64,000 nucleotides of DNA. Source: Pseudomonas solani. GTDB lineage: Bacteria > Pseudomonadota > Gammaproteobacteria > Pseudomonadales > Pseudomonadaceae. This document shows, in pieces, positions 45,840 to 54,409 of this stretch (position 1 is the stretch's first letter; the number at the start of each line of letters is the position of its first letter). The DNA lies in NCBI RefSeq assembly GCF_026072635.1, contig NZ_AP023081.1:2378501-2442500 (forward strand), written 5' to 3'. A program made the position numbers and the translations under genes. Under the pieces are notes generated by a model. That model was given only the letters and a program-made list of their open reading frames with translations, ran no database searches and was not told where the DNA came from.

Positions 45840-46147
45840 GGCGGTTCCGTTGCAGCTGGCGGGTGGTCCGCGCCCGGCGGACCTGTTTTTTATTCTGCCC
45901 AGTTGTCGGCGGCTTCCCCTATGCCCGTGGGAGGGAGGGAAAACGCCCGGGCGATCCGATCCGCAGTCTATGTTTAATAAAACGAACATGACAAGGGCGT
46001 TTGCTGGAATTTTGTCAAAAATATTGAAAACCCAGGGCCCTCTGGTTTAGGGTTGCGATCAGGTTCGGCCGCATGCTGGCCTTGCAGAATTCTTGACAGT
46101 GCCGGAGCCAGGATCCGGCACTTTTCTACTAATAAGAGGAATGCCCC
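45840..46147. promoter_or_regulatory. Divergent promoter region between the cupin and aldehyde dehydrogenase genes
   Basis: A 308-bp gap. The middle (45960-46045) is AT-rich and probably holds both promoters; for the cupin gene TTGTCA with a TTAAACATAGA region downstream is visible on the minus strand. Near the end, AGTGCCGGA (46098-46106) and TCCGGCACT (46114-46122) form a 9-bp stem followed by TTTCT, like a terminator, 12 bp before the AAGAGGA ribosome site. It may be an attenuator. Confidence 0.5.
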
Positions 46148-47641
46148 ATGACCACCCTGACTCGTGCCGACTGGGAACAGCGCGCCAAGTCCCTGCAGAT
46201 CGAAACCCGTGCCTTCGTCCATGGCGAGTACACCCACGCCGTTTCCGGCGCGACCTTCGACTGCATCAGCCCGGTGGATGGGCGCGTGCTGGGTCAGGTC
46301 GCCAGCTGTGACCTGGCCGATGCCGAGCTGGCGGTGAAGGATGCCCGCGCCGTCTTCGAGTCCGGTGTCTGGTCGCGCCTCGCGCCCACCGCGCGCAAGG
46401 AAGTGATGATCCGCTTCGCCGACCTGATCGACGCACATGGCGAAGAGCTGGCGCTACTGGAAACCCTGGACATGGGCAAGCCGATCAGCGACTCGCTGAA
46501 CATCGACGTCTCCAGCGCTTCCCGCGCCATCCGCTGGAGCGGCGAGGCCATCGACAAGATCTACGACGAAGTCGCGGCCACCCCGCACAACGAACTGGGC
46601 CTGGTGACCCGCGAGCCGGTGGGCGTGGTCGCCGCCATCGTGCCCTGGAACTTCCCTCTGTTGATGACCTGCTGGAAGCTCGGCCCGGCGCTGTCCACCG
46701 GCAACTCGGTGGTGCTCAAGCCGTCCGAGAAGTCGCCGCTGACCGCTATCCGCATCGCCCAGCTGGCCATCGAGGCCGGCATCCCCGCCGGCGTGTTCAA
46801 CGTGCTGCCGGGTTTCGGCCACACCGTGGGCAAGGCCCTGGCCCTGCACATGGACGTCGACACCCTGGTGTTCACCGGCTCCACCAAGATCGCCAAGCAA
46901 CTGATGATCTATGCCGGCGAATCCAACATGAAGCGCGTCTGGCTGGAAGCCGGCGGCAAGAGCCCGAACATCGTCTTCGCCGACGCGCCTGATCTGCAGG
47001 CCGCCGCCGACGCCGCCGCGGGCGCCATCGCCTTCAACCAGGGCGAGGTCTGCACCGCTGGCTCGCGCCTGCTGGTGGAGCGTTCGATCAAGGACAAATT
47101 CGTGCCCATGGTGGTCGCGGCGATCAAGACCTGGAAGCCGGGCAACCCGCTTGACCCGGAAACCAACGTCGGTGCGCTGGTCGACACCACCCAGATGAAC
47201 AACGTGCTGTCCTACATCCAGGCCGGCCATGACGACGGCGCCAAGCTGGTGGCCGGCGGCAAGCGCGTGATGGAAGAGACCGGCGGCACCTACGTCGAGC
47301 CGACCATCTTCGACGGCGTGGACAACGCCATGCGCATCGCCAAGGAAGAGATCTTCGGCCCGGTGCTTTCGGTCATCGCCTTCGACGACGTGACGGATGC
47401 CATCGCCATCGCCAACGACACCGTCTACGGCCTGGCCGCTGCGGTCTGGACCAGCAACCTGTCCAAGGCCCACCTGACCGCCAAGGCGCTGCGCGCCGGC
47501 AGCGTCTGGGTCAACCAGTACGACGGTGGCGACATGACCGCGCCCTTCGGCGGCTTCAAGCAGTCGGGCAACGGCCGCGACAAGTCGCTGCACGCGTTCG
47601 ACAAGTACACCGAGCTGAAATCCACCTGGATCAAGCTCTGA
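46148..47641 (+). CDS. kauB: Gamma-aminobutyraldehyde-type aldehyde dehydrogenase
   Basis: A 497-residue NAD(P)-dependent aldehyde dehydrogenase. The catalytic Cys is in FNQGEVCTAGSRLLVE near residue 302, the general-base Glu in WLEAGGKSPNIVF near 268, and VPWNFPLLMTCWKLGPAL near 168 binds the cofactor. In Pseudomonas the enzyme at this locus (KauB/PauC, PuuC-like) oxidises gamma-aminobutyraldehyde and related aldehydes from polyamine and guanidinobutyrate breakdown. The substrate assignment rests on synteny. AAGAGGA lies 7 bp before the ATG, after a terminator-like hairpin. The polyamine FAD oxidase and PauR-like regulator are downstream. Confidence 0.9.
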   Translation: MTTLTRADWEQRAKSLQIETRAFVHGEYTHAVSGATFDCISPVDGRVLGQVASCDLADAELAVKDARAVFESGVWSRLAPTARKEVMIRFADLIDAHGEELALLETLDMGKPISDSLNIDVSSASRAIRWSGEAIDKIYDEVAATPHNELGLVTREPVGVVAAIVPWNFPLLMTCWKLGPALSTGNSVVLKPSEKSPLTAIRIAQLAIEAGIPAGVFNVLPGFGHTVGKALALHMDVDTLVFTGSTKIAKQLMIYAGESNMKRVWLEAGGKSPNIVFADAPDLQAAADAAAGAIAFNQGEVCTAGSRLLVERSIKDKFVPMVVAAIKTWKPGNPLDPETNVGALVDTTQMNNVLSYIQAGHDDGAKLVAGGKRVMEETGGTYVEPTIFDGVDNAMRIAKEEIFGPVLSVIAFDDVTDAIAIANDTVYGLAAAVWTSNLSKAHLTAKALRAGSVWVNQYDGGDMTAPFGGFKQSGNGRDKSLHAFDKYTELKSTWIKL

Positions 47642-47711
47642 AAAAGGGCGGCATGACCGCCTGACAAGGTCCGCCTTCCTTCGGGAGGCCGGCTCCCCTG
47701 GAGCCACACCT

Positions 47712-47748
47712 GCGGCCGGGTTTCCTTCACAGGAGCCCGGCCGCTTTT
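47712..47748 (+). terminator. Intrinsic terminator after the aldehyde dehydrogenase gene
   Basis: GCGGCCGGG (47712-47720) and CCCGGCCGC (47736-47744) form a 9-bp stem with a 15-base loop, followed by TTTT and a further T-rich stretch. Confidence 0.8.
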
Positions 47749-47806
47749 GCTTTTCTGCCTGCCAGAATCCCCCGGGATGCTGGCCCATGGAACGGAGGAC
47801 ACCGCC

Positions 47807-48970
47807 ATGCGTTGGGGGACCTACTTCGCCGTCTGCGGCGCGGTGATCAGCATCGGGCTCGCGCTGGGCGTGACCATGCCCCTGGTCTCGTTGCGCCTGG
47901 AAAGCTGGGGCTATGACGCCTTCGCCATCGGTGTGATGGCCGGCACCCCGGCGGTGGGCGTGCTGCTCGGCGCTTCCCTGGCAGGGCGCCTCGCCGCGCG
48001 CTTCGGCACCACTCCCCTGATGCAGCTGTGCCTGCTGGTCAGCGCCGTCTCGGTGGCGATGCTGGCGCTGGTGCAGAGCTACCCCATCTGGCTGGCCCTG
48101 CGCCTGTTCATTGGCGTGGCGCTGACGGTGGTATTCATCCTCGGCGAGAGCTGGATCAACCAGTTGGCCGTGGAAAAGTGGCGCGGGCGCCTGGTGGCGT
48201 TGTACGGCACCGGCTACGCCCTGAGCCAGCTGTCCGGGCCGCTGCTGCTCAGCGTGCTGGGTACCGGCAACGACCTCGGCTTCTGGACCGGTACCGGCCT
48301 GCTGGTAGGCGGCTCGTTGTTGCTGCTGGGGCGCACCGGCGCGCCCAGCGTGGACGCCCACAGCGCCTCGGGGCGCGGCCTGCTGACCTTCTGTGCACGG
48401 TTGCCGACCATCGCCTGGGCGGTGGTGCTGTTCGCCGCCTTCGAGGCGATGATGCTGACCCTGCTGCCCATCTACGGCCTGCGCCAGGGCTTCAACCAGG
48501 AAGTGGCGTTGCTGATGGCCAGCGTGGTGGTGGTCGGCGATGCCGCCTTGCAGCTGCCCATCGGCCTGCTGGCGGACCACATGTCGCGACGTACGCTGTT
48601 CCGCGGCTGCGGGCTGGCCCTGCTGCTGTCCAGCCTGAGTATTCCCCTGTTCCTACACACGCCGCTGATCTGGCCGATCTGGGTGATATTCGGTGCCAGC
48701 GCGGGCGGGCTCTTCACCCTGGCGCTTATTCTTATCGGCGAGCGCTACCGGGATGACGAATTGGTGCGTGCCAACGCCCATGTCGCCCAGCTCTGGGGCA
48801 TCGGCTGCCTGATCGGCCCGCTGGTCACCGGTGCCGCCAGCCAGTGGATCAGCGGCCATGCACTGCCGTTGATGATGGCCATCGGCGCAGCCGGCTTCGT
48901 CTGGCTGGCCTGGACCCGCGAGCTGTTCGACGACGAGGGTGGCGAGCCGGCCGTGACCGGAAACCCCTGA
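47807..48970 (+). CDS. MFS transporter (YcaD-like)
   Basis: A 387-residue inner-membrane carrier with about 12 hydrophobic helices. GVLLGASLAGRLAARFGTTP (residues ~45-64) is the loop 2-3 signature of the major facilitator superfamily, and the second half repeats it as LLADHMSRRTLFRGCGL. It resembles the YcaD group. The substrate is unknown. CGGAGGAC before ATG 47807 sets the start. It ends 1 bp from the stop of the convergent phospholipase D gene. Confidence 0.88.
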   Translation: MRWGTYFAVCGAVISIGLALGVTMPLVSLRLESWGYDAFAIGVMAGTPAVGVLLGASLAGRLAARFGTTPLMQLCLLVSAVSVAMLALVQSYPIWLALRLFIGVALTVVFILGESWINQLAVEKWRGRLVALYGTGYALSQLSGPLLLSVLGTGNDLGFWTGTGLLVGGSLLLLGRTGAPSVDAHSASGRGLLTFCARLPTIAWAVVLFAAFEAMMLTLLPIYGLRQGFNQEVALLMASVVVVGDAALQLPIGLLADHMSRRTLFRGCGLALLLSSLSIPLFLHTPLIWPIWVIFGASAGGLFTLALILIGERYRDDELVRANAHVAQLWGIGCLIGPLVTGAASQWISGHALPLMMAIGAAGFVWLAWTRELFDDEGGEPAVTGNP

Positions 48971-48971
48971 G

Positions 48972-50519
48972 TCAGAGCATCCGCTCCAGGCCCACGCGCT
49001 CGGCGAACCAGGCATTGAAATGCCGCCACAGGCTACCCGGCTCCTGCCGCAGTACCTGCTGGCGGCCGCCCTCCTCCGTCATCCACTCCATGCCGCCGTC
49101 CGGCCGCAGGCGCACCTGGTAGCTGCGCCCGGGGCTCATGCCCTCCAGGGCCAGGCGGCGCAGGTGTGCGCTCAGTTCCGGGCTGTCGATCAGCACACCG
49201 ACCTCGGTGTTCCACAGCACCGAGCGCGGGTCGAAGTTGAAGGAGCCGATGAAGGCGTGGCGCTGGTCGAGGATCATCGCCTTGCTGTGCAGGCTGGAGT
49301 TGGAAGAGCCGCTGAAACTGTACTCGCCGCTGCCGGCGCCATCCCCGGCCTGGCGACGCAGCTCGAACAAGCGGACGCCATGCTCCAGCAGCCGCTGGCG
49401 ATAGGGCGCGTAGCCGCCATGCACGGCGGGCACGTCGGTGGCCTCCAGGGCGTTGGTCAGCAGGCGGATGTCGACGCCGGCGTCGGCCTTGCCGACGAGG
49501 TAGTCCATGCCCTCCCGGGCGGGCACGAAGTAGGCCGAGATCAGCACCAGGTCCTGCTTCACCCCGGCCAGCACCGGCTGCAACTGGTTGGCCAGGAGCA
49601 AGTGCGGGTCGGGTGTGCCACTGGCCAGGACCTTGCTCGGCGCGTCCCACAGGGCGCTGGCCGGTGCCCAGATCAGTTCGCGCAGCCAGAGGTCGAGTCG
49701 CGGGTCGTCGCGGTAGGTATGCAGCCGGTCGTACAGGGTCTTCTGCTGTACTCGCGCTTCGGCCAGGTAGCCCCGCAGGCGCTGGCGCGCCTCGTCCAGC
49801 TCCTGGCGTTGCGGCTGGCGCCAGAGGAACTGCTGGATGGGCTTGCTCAGCGCGCTGTTCCAGTACTGGTCGAAGCTCTGCCCCAGCTGTTCCGCCACCG
49901 GGCCGATGGCCAGCAGGTCGATGTCGGTGAAGTGGAGGCTGGGCTCGGCGTCGAAGTATTCATCCCCCAGGTTGCGCCCGCCGACGATGGCCGCCGCGTT
50001 GTCGGCCAGCCACAGCTTGTTGTGCATGCGCCGGTGCTGCTGGCCCAGGTCCAGCGCCCTGCCGAGGGTCCGCGTGACGCCGGTGACGCGGCCGAGGTGC
50101 AGGGGGTTGAACAGCCGCACCTGGATATTCGGGTGTGCGGTCAGCAGCGCGATGCTGGCGTCGCGGCCGTCGCTGCTGGTGTCGTCGAGCAGCAGGCGCA
50201 CACGCACGCCGCGGTCGGCGGCGCGTAGCAGTTCGTCGAACAGGGCACGGGTGGAGAGGCCGTCATGGACGATGTAGTACTGCAGGTCGAGGCTGCTGCG
50301 GGCCGAGCGGATCAGCTCGGCGCGGGCGCTGTACGCCTCGTTGCTGGCGGGCAGCAGGCGGAAGCCGGATTGCCCCGGGTGCGCGGCCGCCAGTGCCTGC
50401 AGGCGCTGGCCGAAGGGCGACGCTGCAGCGGCGATCGCCTGGCTCGGGGGGGCCGGGGGCGGGCTGGCGCAGCCGCCGAGTGCGGCCAGCAGGCAGATGA
50501 ATAGCAGGGGAATGCGCAC
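48972..50519 (-). CDS. Phospholipase D-family lipoprotein (cardiolipin-synthase-like)
   Basis: A 515-residue lipoprotein of the PLD superfamily. The signal MRIPLLFICLLAALGGC ends in a lipobox (LGGC). Both HKD motifs are intact: MHNKLWLADNAAAIVGGRN (~residue 160) and LHSKAMILDQRHAFIGSFNF (~400), each as H-x-K-x4-D. This architecture matches periplasm-facing ClsC-like cardiolipin synthases or phosphodiesterases. The exact reaction is not shown. It is convergent with the MFS gene. Confidence 0.9.
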   Translation of the reverse strand: MRIPLLFICLLAALGGCASPPPAPPSQAIAAAASPFGQRLQALAAAHPGQSGFRLLPASNEAYSARAELIRSARSSLDLQYYIVHDGLSTRALFDELLRAADRGVRVRLLLDDTSSDGRDASIALLTAHPNIQVRLFNPLHLGRVTGVTRTLGRALDLGQQHRRMHNKLWLADNAAAIVGGRNLGDEYFDAEPSLHFTDIDLLAIGPVAEQLGQSFDQYWNSALSKPIQQFLWRQPQRQELDEARQRLRGYLAEARVQQKTLYDRLHTYRDDPRLDLWLRELIWAPASALWDAPSKVLASGTPDPHLLLANQLQPVLAGVKQDLVLISAYFVPAREGMDYLVGKADAGVDIRLLTNALEATDVPAVHGGYAPYRQRLLEHGVRLFELRRQAGDGAGSGEYSFSGSSNSSLHSKAMILDQRHAFIGSFNFDPRSVLWNTEVGVLIDSPELSAHLRRLALEGMSPGRSYQVRLRPDGGMEWMTEEGGRQQVLRQEPGSLWRHFNAWFAERVGLERML

Positions 50520-50606
50520 GTCGGCCTCCGACTCGCCGGGTCCTTGAGCTCAGACGCCAGCGCAGCCGGAAGATTCAGGCAGCCCGCGTGTGGCGCGGGG
50601 CGAGGG

Positions 50607-51938
50607 TCATTTCGCCAGGCTGTTGCCGACGTTTTCCTTGATCCGGTACCAGAGCATGCCGAGAGCCAGCAAGGGTGAGCGCAGCAGCTTGCCGCCGGGG
50701 AAGGTGATGTGCGGCACCTTGGCGAACACGTCGAAACCGTTGCTCTGCTCGCCGCTGATAGCTTCGGCCAGCAGCTTGCCCGCCAGGTGGGTGGCGTTGA
50801 CCCCGTGGCCCGAGTAGGCCTGGGCGAAGTAGACGTTGGGCTGGTCCGGCAGGCGGCCGATCTGCGGCAGGCGGTTGGCACCGATACCGATCATCCCGCC
50901 CCACTGGTAGTCGATGCGCACATCGGCCAGCTGGGGGAAGACGTCCAGCATCTTCGGCCGCATATAGGCGGCGATGTCCGCGGGGTCGCGGCCGGAATAG
51001 TGGCAGGCGCCGCCGAACAGCAGGCGGTTGTCGGCGGAAAGACGGTAGTAGTCCAGGGCCACGCGCTGGTCGCACACCGCCATGTTCTGCGGCAGCAACT
51101 GCCGGGTGAGTGCCTCGGGCAGTTGCTCGGTGGCGATGACGTAGCTGCCCGCCGGCAGCACCTTGCCGCCGAGTGTGGGGTTGAGGTCGTTGAGGTAGGC
51201 GTTGCAGCCGAGCACCAGGGTCTTCGCGCGGACCTGGCCCTGGGCGGTGTGCACCTTCACTTCCGGGCCGTAATCGATGCGCAGTACCGCCGAGTGCTCG
51301 AAGATGCGCACGCCCAGCGAGCTGGCGGCGGCGGCTTCGCCCAGGGCCAGGTTGAGCGGGTGCAGGTGGCCGGAACCCATGTCGATCAGGCCGCCGGCGT
51401 AGCGATCGGAGCCCACCACGCTGCGCATCTCGCCCGGTTGCAGCAGGCGCATTTCATGGCGGTAGCCGAGGCTCTTCAGGTCTTCCAGGTCTTCGGCGAA
51501 GCCGGCGAGGTCACGGGCGGTGTTGGCCAGGTCGCAATAGCCCCAGGTCAGGTCGCAGTCGATGGCGAACTCTTCCACCCGCTGGCGCACCAGCTCCACC
51601 GCCTCCAGGCCCATCAGCTTGAGGGCGCGGACGCCGTCCTTGCCCACCACCGATTCGAAGTGCTCGACATCGTGGCCGACGCCGCGGATCAGCTGGCCGC
51701 CGTTGCGCCCGCTGGCACCCCAGCCCACCTTGTGCGCCTCCAGCAGCACCACCGAGAAGCCACGCTTGGCCAGTTCGATGGCCGTGTTCAGCCCGGAGAA
51801 GCCACCGCCGACGACGCAGACGTCGGCCACCTCCTCGCCCGCCAGCGGCGGATGTTCGATACGACGGTTGGCGGTCGCGGCGTAGTAGGAGGGGGCGTGC
51901 TGGTCGCTGTGGACCGGATGGCGAACGCGGGCGTTCAT
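50607..51938 (-). CDS. puuB: FAD-dependent amine oxidoreductase (gamma-glutamylputrescine oxidase-like)
   Basis: A 443-residue flavoprotein of the DAO family. FAD binds at VCVVGGGFSGLNTAIELAKR (residues ~34-53), with GWGASGRNGGQL near 70 and the C-terminal GGMIGIGANRLPQIG and QAYSGHGVNATHLAG. It resembles PuuB/PauB, which oxidise gamma-glutamyl-polyamines to aldehydes for the aldehyde dehydrogenase. The start at 51938 (MNARVRHP) begins family-like sequence; 23 more codons are open upstream. Its place near dadA and the PauR-like gene supports a polyamine role. Other DAO-type substrates are possible. Confidence 0.87.
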   Translation of the reverse strand: MNARVRHPVHSDQHAPSYYAATANRRIEHPPLAGEEVADVCVVGGGFSGLNTAIELAKRGFSVVLLEAHKVGWGASGRNGGQLIRGVGHDVEHFESVVGKDGVRALKLMGLEAVELVRQRVEEFAIDCDLTWGYCDLANTARDLAGFAEDLEDLKSLGYRHEMRLLQPGEMRSVVGSDRYAGGLIDMGSGHLHPLNLALGEAAAASSLGVRIFEHSAVLRIDYGPEVKVHTAQGQVRAKTLVLGCNAYLNDLNPTLGGKVLPAGSYVIATEQLPEALTRQLLPQNMAVCDQRVALDYYRLSADNRLLFGGACHYSGRDPADIAAYMRPKMLDVFPQLADVRIDYQWGGMIGIGANRLPQIGRLPDQPNVYFAQAYSGHGVNATHLAGKLLAEAISGEQSNGFDVFAKVPHITFPGGKLLRSPLLALGMLWYRIKENVGNSLAK

Positions 51939-52074
51939 GTGCGGAATCCTGATTATTATGTTTGGAAAATTTGACGGAGGATAAGCACGAAGCACGCCAA
52001 CCGCCAAGGGGCGTCCAGGAAAAATCCCTGTGCCTCGCAGGCAACTATCGGCAGGGGCGTCGGCGCCCCCGGCT

Positions 52075-52563
52075 TCACTCGGGAATGGGCAGGTTGAGGG
52101 ATTCCTTGACCTCTTCCATCACGATGTAGGACTTCGACTCGCGCACGTGCGGCAGCTTCAACAGGATGTCGCCGAGCAGCTTGCGGTAGGAGGCCATTTC
52201 GTTGATCCGCGCCTTAACCAGGTAGTCGAAATCGCCGGAAACCAGGTGGCATTCGAGTACATGGGGCAGCTTCAGCACGGCGCGGCGGAAGTCCTCGAAG
52301 GTATCGCCGGACTTGTAGTCCAGGCTGATCTCGACGAACACCAGCAGACTCGCCTTGAGGTGCTGCGGGTTCAGCCGGGCGTTGTAGCCCATGATGATCC
52401 CCTCGCGCTCCAGGCGACGTACGCGTTCGGTGCAGGGAGTGGTGGAGAGGCCGACCCGTTCGCCCAGCTCGGTGAAGGAGATACGTCCGTCCTCCTGGAG
52501 AATTCGTAAAATATTCCGGTCTATCTTGTCTAACTCACGACGCGATTGATGCTGGGTACGCAT
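52075..52563 (-). CDS. dadR: Lrp/AsnC-family regulator DadR
   Basis: A 162-residue regulator. The helix-turn-helix is near residues 25-50 (GRISFTELGERVGLSTTPCT), followed by a C-terminal RAM ligand domain (LLVFVEISLDYKSGDTFEDF, then LVSGDFDYLVKARINEM). In Pseudomonas the Lrp-type protein divergent from dadA activates dadAX in response to alanine. The start at 52563 gives the family N-terminus; the frame continues 16 codons further. A 16-bp palindrome in the shared promoter region is a likely binding site. Confidence 0.93.
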   Translation of the reverse strand: MRTQHQSRRELDKIDRNILRILQEDGRISFTELGERVGLSTTPCTERVRRLEREGIIMGYNARLNPQHLKASLLVFVEISLDYKSGDTFEDFRRAVLKLPHVLECHLVSGDFDYLVKARINEMASYRKLLGDILLKLPHVRESKSYIVMEEVKESLNLPIPE

Positions 52564-52611
52564 GGTGGATGCCCCTCCGCAAAAGCCGTATTGGCCAAGA
52601 ATTATCGCCAA

Positions 52612-52627
52612 ATATAGCTGGCTATAT
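52612..52627. promoter_or_regulatory. Palindrome in the dadR-dadA intergenic region
   Basis: ATATAGC (52612-52618) and GCTATAT (52621-52627) around TG form a perfect, AT-rich 16-bp inverted repeat of the size Lrp-type regulators use. A TATACT -10 for dadA (52654-52659) lies 27 bp downstream. Confidence 0.5.
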
Positions 52628-52722
52628 AGTGAATATCACTGGGGCGCTCTTCATATACTGCGCGGCATCTACGCTCAAAATAACAAACGCAGCGGTTACC
52701 CCCGTTTGCGCTGGAGGCAGAC

Positions 52723-54021
52723 ATGCGAGTGATGGTGCTGGGCAGCGGTGTGATCGGTACGGCGAGTGCCTACTATCTGGCCCGGGAAGGCTTCGAAGTC
52801 GTGGTGGTCGATCGGCAGAGCGCCGTCGCCATGGAAACCTCCTTCGCCAACGCCGGCCAGGTCTCCCCCGGCTATGCCTCGCCCTGGGCCGCTCCCGGCG
52901 TGCCGCTGAAGGCCATCAAGTGGCTGCTGCAGAAGCACGCGCCCTTGGCCATCAAGGCCACTGGCGACATCGGCCAGTACCTGTGGATGGCGCAGATGCT
53001 GCGCAACTGCACCGCTTCGCGCTATGCCGTGAACAAGGAGCGCATGGTGCGCCTGTCCGAGTACAGCCGCGACTGCCTCGACGAACTCCGTGCCGAAACC
53101 GGCATCGCCTATGAAGGCCGCCAGCTCGGCACCACCCAACTGTTCCGCACCCAGGCCCAGCTCGACGCCGCCGCCAAGGACATCGCCGTGCTGAAAAGCT
53201 CCGGCGTGCCCTATGAAGTGCTCGACCGTGCCGGCATCGCCCGTGCCGAGCCGGCCCTGGCCAAGGTCACCGAAAAGCTGGCCGGCGCCCTGCGCCTGCC
53301 CAACGACCAGACCGGCGACTGCCAGATGTTCACCACCCGCCTCGCCGAGATGGCCCGTGGCCTGGGCGTGGAATTCCGCTTCGGCCAGGACATCCAGCGC
53401 CTGGACTTCGCCGGTGATCGCATCAACGGCGTGTGGATCGACGGCAAGCTGGAGACCGCCGACCGCTACGTGCTGGCCCTCGGCAGCTACAGCCCGCAGC
53501 TGCTCAAACCGCTGGGCATCAAGGCGCCGGTGTACCCGCTCAAGGGTTACTCGTTGACCGTGCCCATCACCAACCCGGACATGGCGCCCGCCTCGACCAT
53601 CCTCGACGAGACCTACAAGGTCGCCATCACCCGCTTCGACGACCGCATCCGCGTGGGCGGCATGGCCGAGATCGCCGGTTTCGACCTGTCGCTTAACCCG
53701 CGTCGCCGCGAAACCCTGGAAATGATCACCGCCGACCTCTACCCCCAGGGCGGCGACCTGACTCGCGCCGAGTTCTGGACCGGCCTGCGCCCGGCGACCC
53801 CGGACGGCACGCCGATCGTGGGCGCGACCCCGTTCCGCAACCTGTTCCTGAATACCGGACACGGTACCCTTGGCTGGACCATGGCCTGCGGTTCCGGCCG
53901 CCTGCTCGCCGACCTGATGGCGCGCAAGCGTCCGCAGATCAGCGCCGAAGGCCTGGATATCTTCCGTTATGGCAACACCAAGGAGAGCCAGAAACATGTC
54001 ACTACAGCGCCTGCGCACTGA
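52723..54021 (+). CDS. dadA: D-amino acid dehydrogenase small subunit
   Basis: A 432-residue FAD enzyme at the inner membrane that oxidises D-alanine and other D-amino acids to 2-oxo acids, passing electrons to the respiratory chain. VMVLGSGVIGTASAYYLARE (residues 3-22) binds FAD. SFANAGQVSPGYASPWAAPG near 45 is diagnostic of DadA. The C-terminal NTGHGTLGWTMACGSGRLLA is also typical. It is divergent from dadR. The next gene, a RidA member, starts 26 bp before its stop. Confidence 0.97.
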   Translation: MRVMVLGSGVIGTASAYYLAREGFEVVVVDRQSAVAMETSFANAGQVSPGYASPWAAPGVPLKAIKWLLQKHAPLAIKATGDIGQYLWMAQMLRNCTASRYAVNKERMVRLSEYSRDCLDELRAETGIAYEGRQLGTTQLFRTQAQLDAAAKDIAVLKSSGVPYEVLDRAGIARAEPALAKVTEKLAGALRLPNDQTGDCQMFTTRLAEMARGLGVEFRFGQDIQRLDFAGDRINGVWIDGKLETADRYVLALGSYSPQLLKPLGIKAPVYPLKGYSLTVPITNPDMAPASTILDETYKVAITRFDDRIRVGGMAEIAGFDLSLNPRRRETLEMITADLYPQGGDLTRAEFWTGLRPATPDGTPIVGATPFRNLFLNTGHGTLGWTMACGSGRLLADLMARKRPQISAEGLDIFRYGNTKESQKHVTTAPAH

Positions 54022-54349
54022 AGCCCGCTACAGCGAGATCGTCATCCACAACGGCACTGTCTACCTGGCGGGCCAGCTGGATGAAGGGCTGAACCCGGGC
54101 ATCGAGCGCCAGACCCGCGAAACCCTGGATGCCGTCGACCGCATGCTCGCCGAAGCCGGCACCGACAAGAGCCGCATCCTCTCGGTGACCATCTACCTGA
54201 ATGACATCGACGCGGACTACGCCGGCATGAACGCCGTGTGGGACGCCTGGGTCGCCAAGGGCGCCGCCCCGGCCCGTGCCTGCGTTGAGGCGAAGATGTA
54301 CTCGCCCGAGGTGCTGGTGGAAATGACCGTGGTTGCCGCCTTGCCCTGA
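53996..54349 (+). CDS. RidA-family protein in the dad operon
   Basis: A 117-residue RidA/YjgF-family protein (YSEIVIHNGTVYLAGQLDEG, then GAAPARACVEAKMYSPEVLV with the conserved Arg). It starts within dadA (26-bp overlap), so it is translationally coupled. Because DadA makes imino acids before hydrolysis, a RidA deaminase here would speed their release as oxo acids; that link is inferred. It is distinct from the RidA near spoT. A terminator-like hairpin follows. Confidence 0.92.
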   Translation: MSLQRLRTEARYSEIVIHNGTVYLAGQLDEGLNPGIERQTRETLDAVDRMLAEAGTDKSRILSVTIYLNDIDADYAGMNAVWDAWVAKGAAPARACVEAKMYSPEVLVEMTVVAALP

Positions 54350-54361
54350 ACCCTTGCTCTG

Positions 54362-54384
54362 CCCGGCGTCCGCGCCGGGTTTTT
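54362..54384 (+). terminator. Intrinsic terminator between the RidA-like gene and dadX
   Basis: CCCGGCG (54362-54368) and CGCCGGG (54373-54379) followed by TTTTT. It lies 26 bp before dadX, so dadX may be expressed at a lower level or from read-through. Confidence 0.8.
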
Positions 54385-54409
54385 CATATAACCAGAAGAA
54401 GCCTTTGCC

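Noticed and set aside
46093..46098. Consensus TTGACA before the aldehyde dehydrogenase gene
   Set aside because: No -10 stands 16-18 bp downstream; the element runs directly into the hairpin arm.
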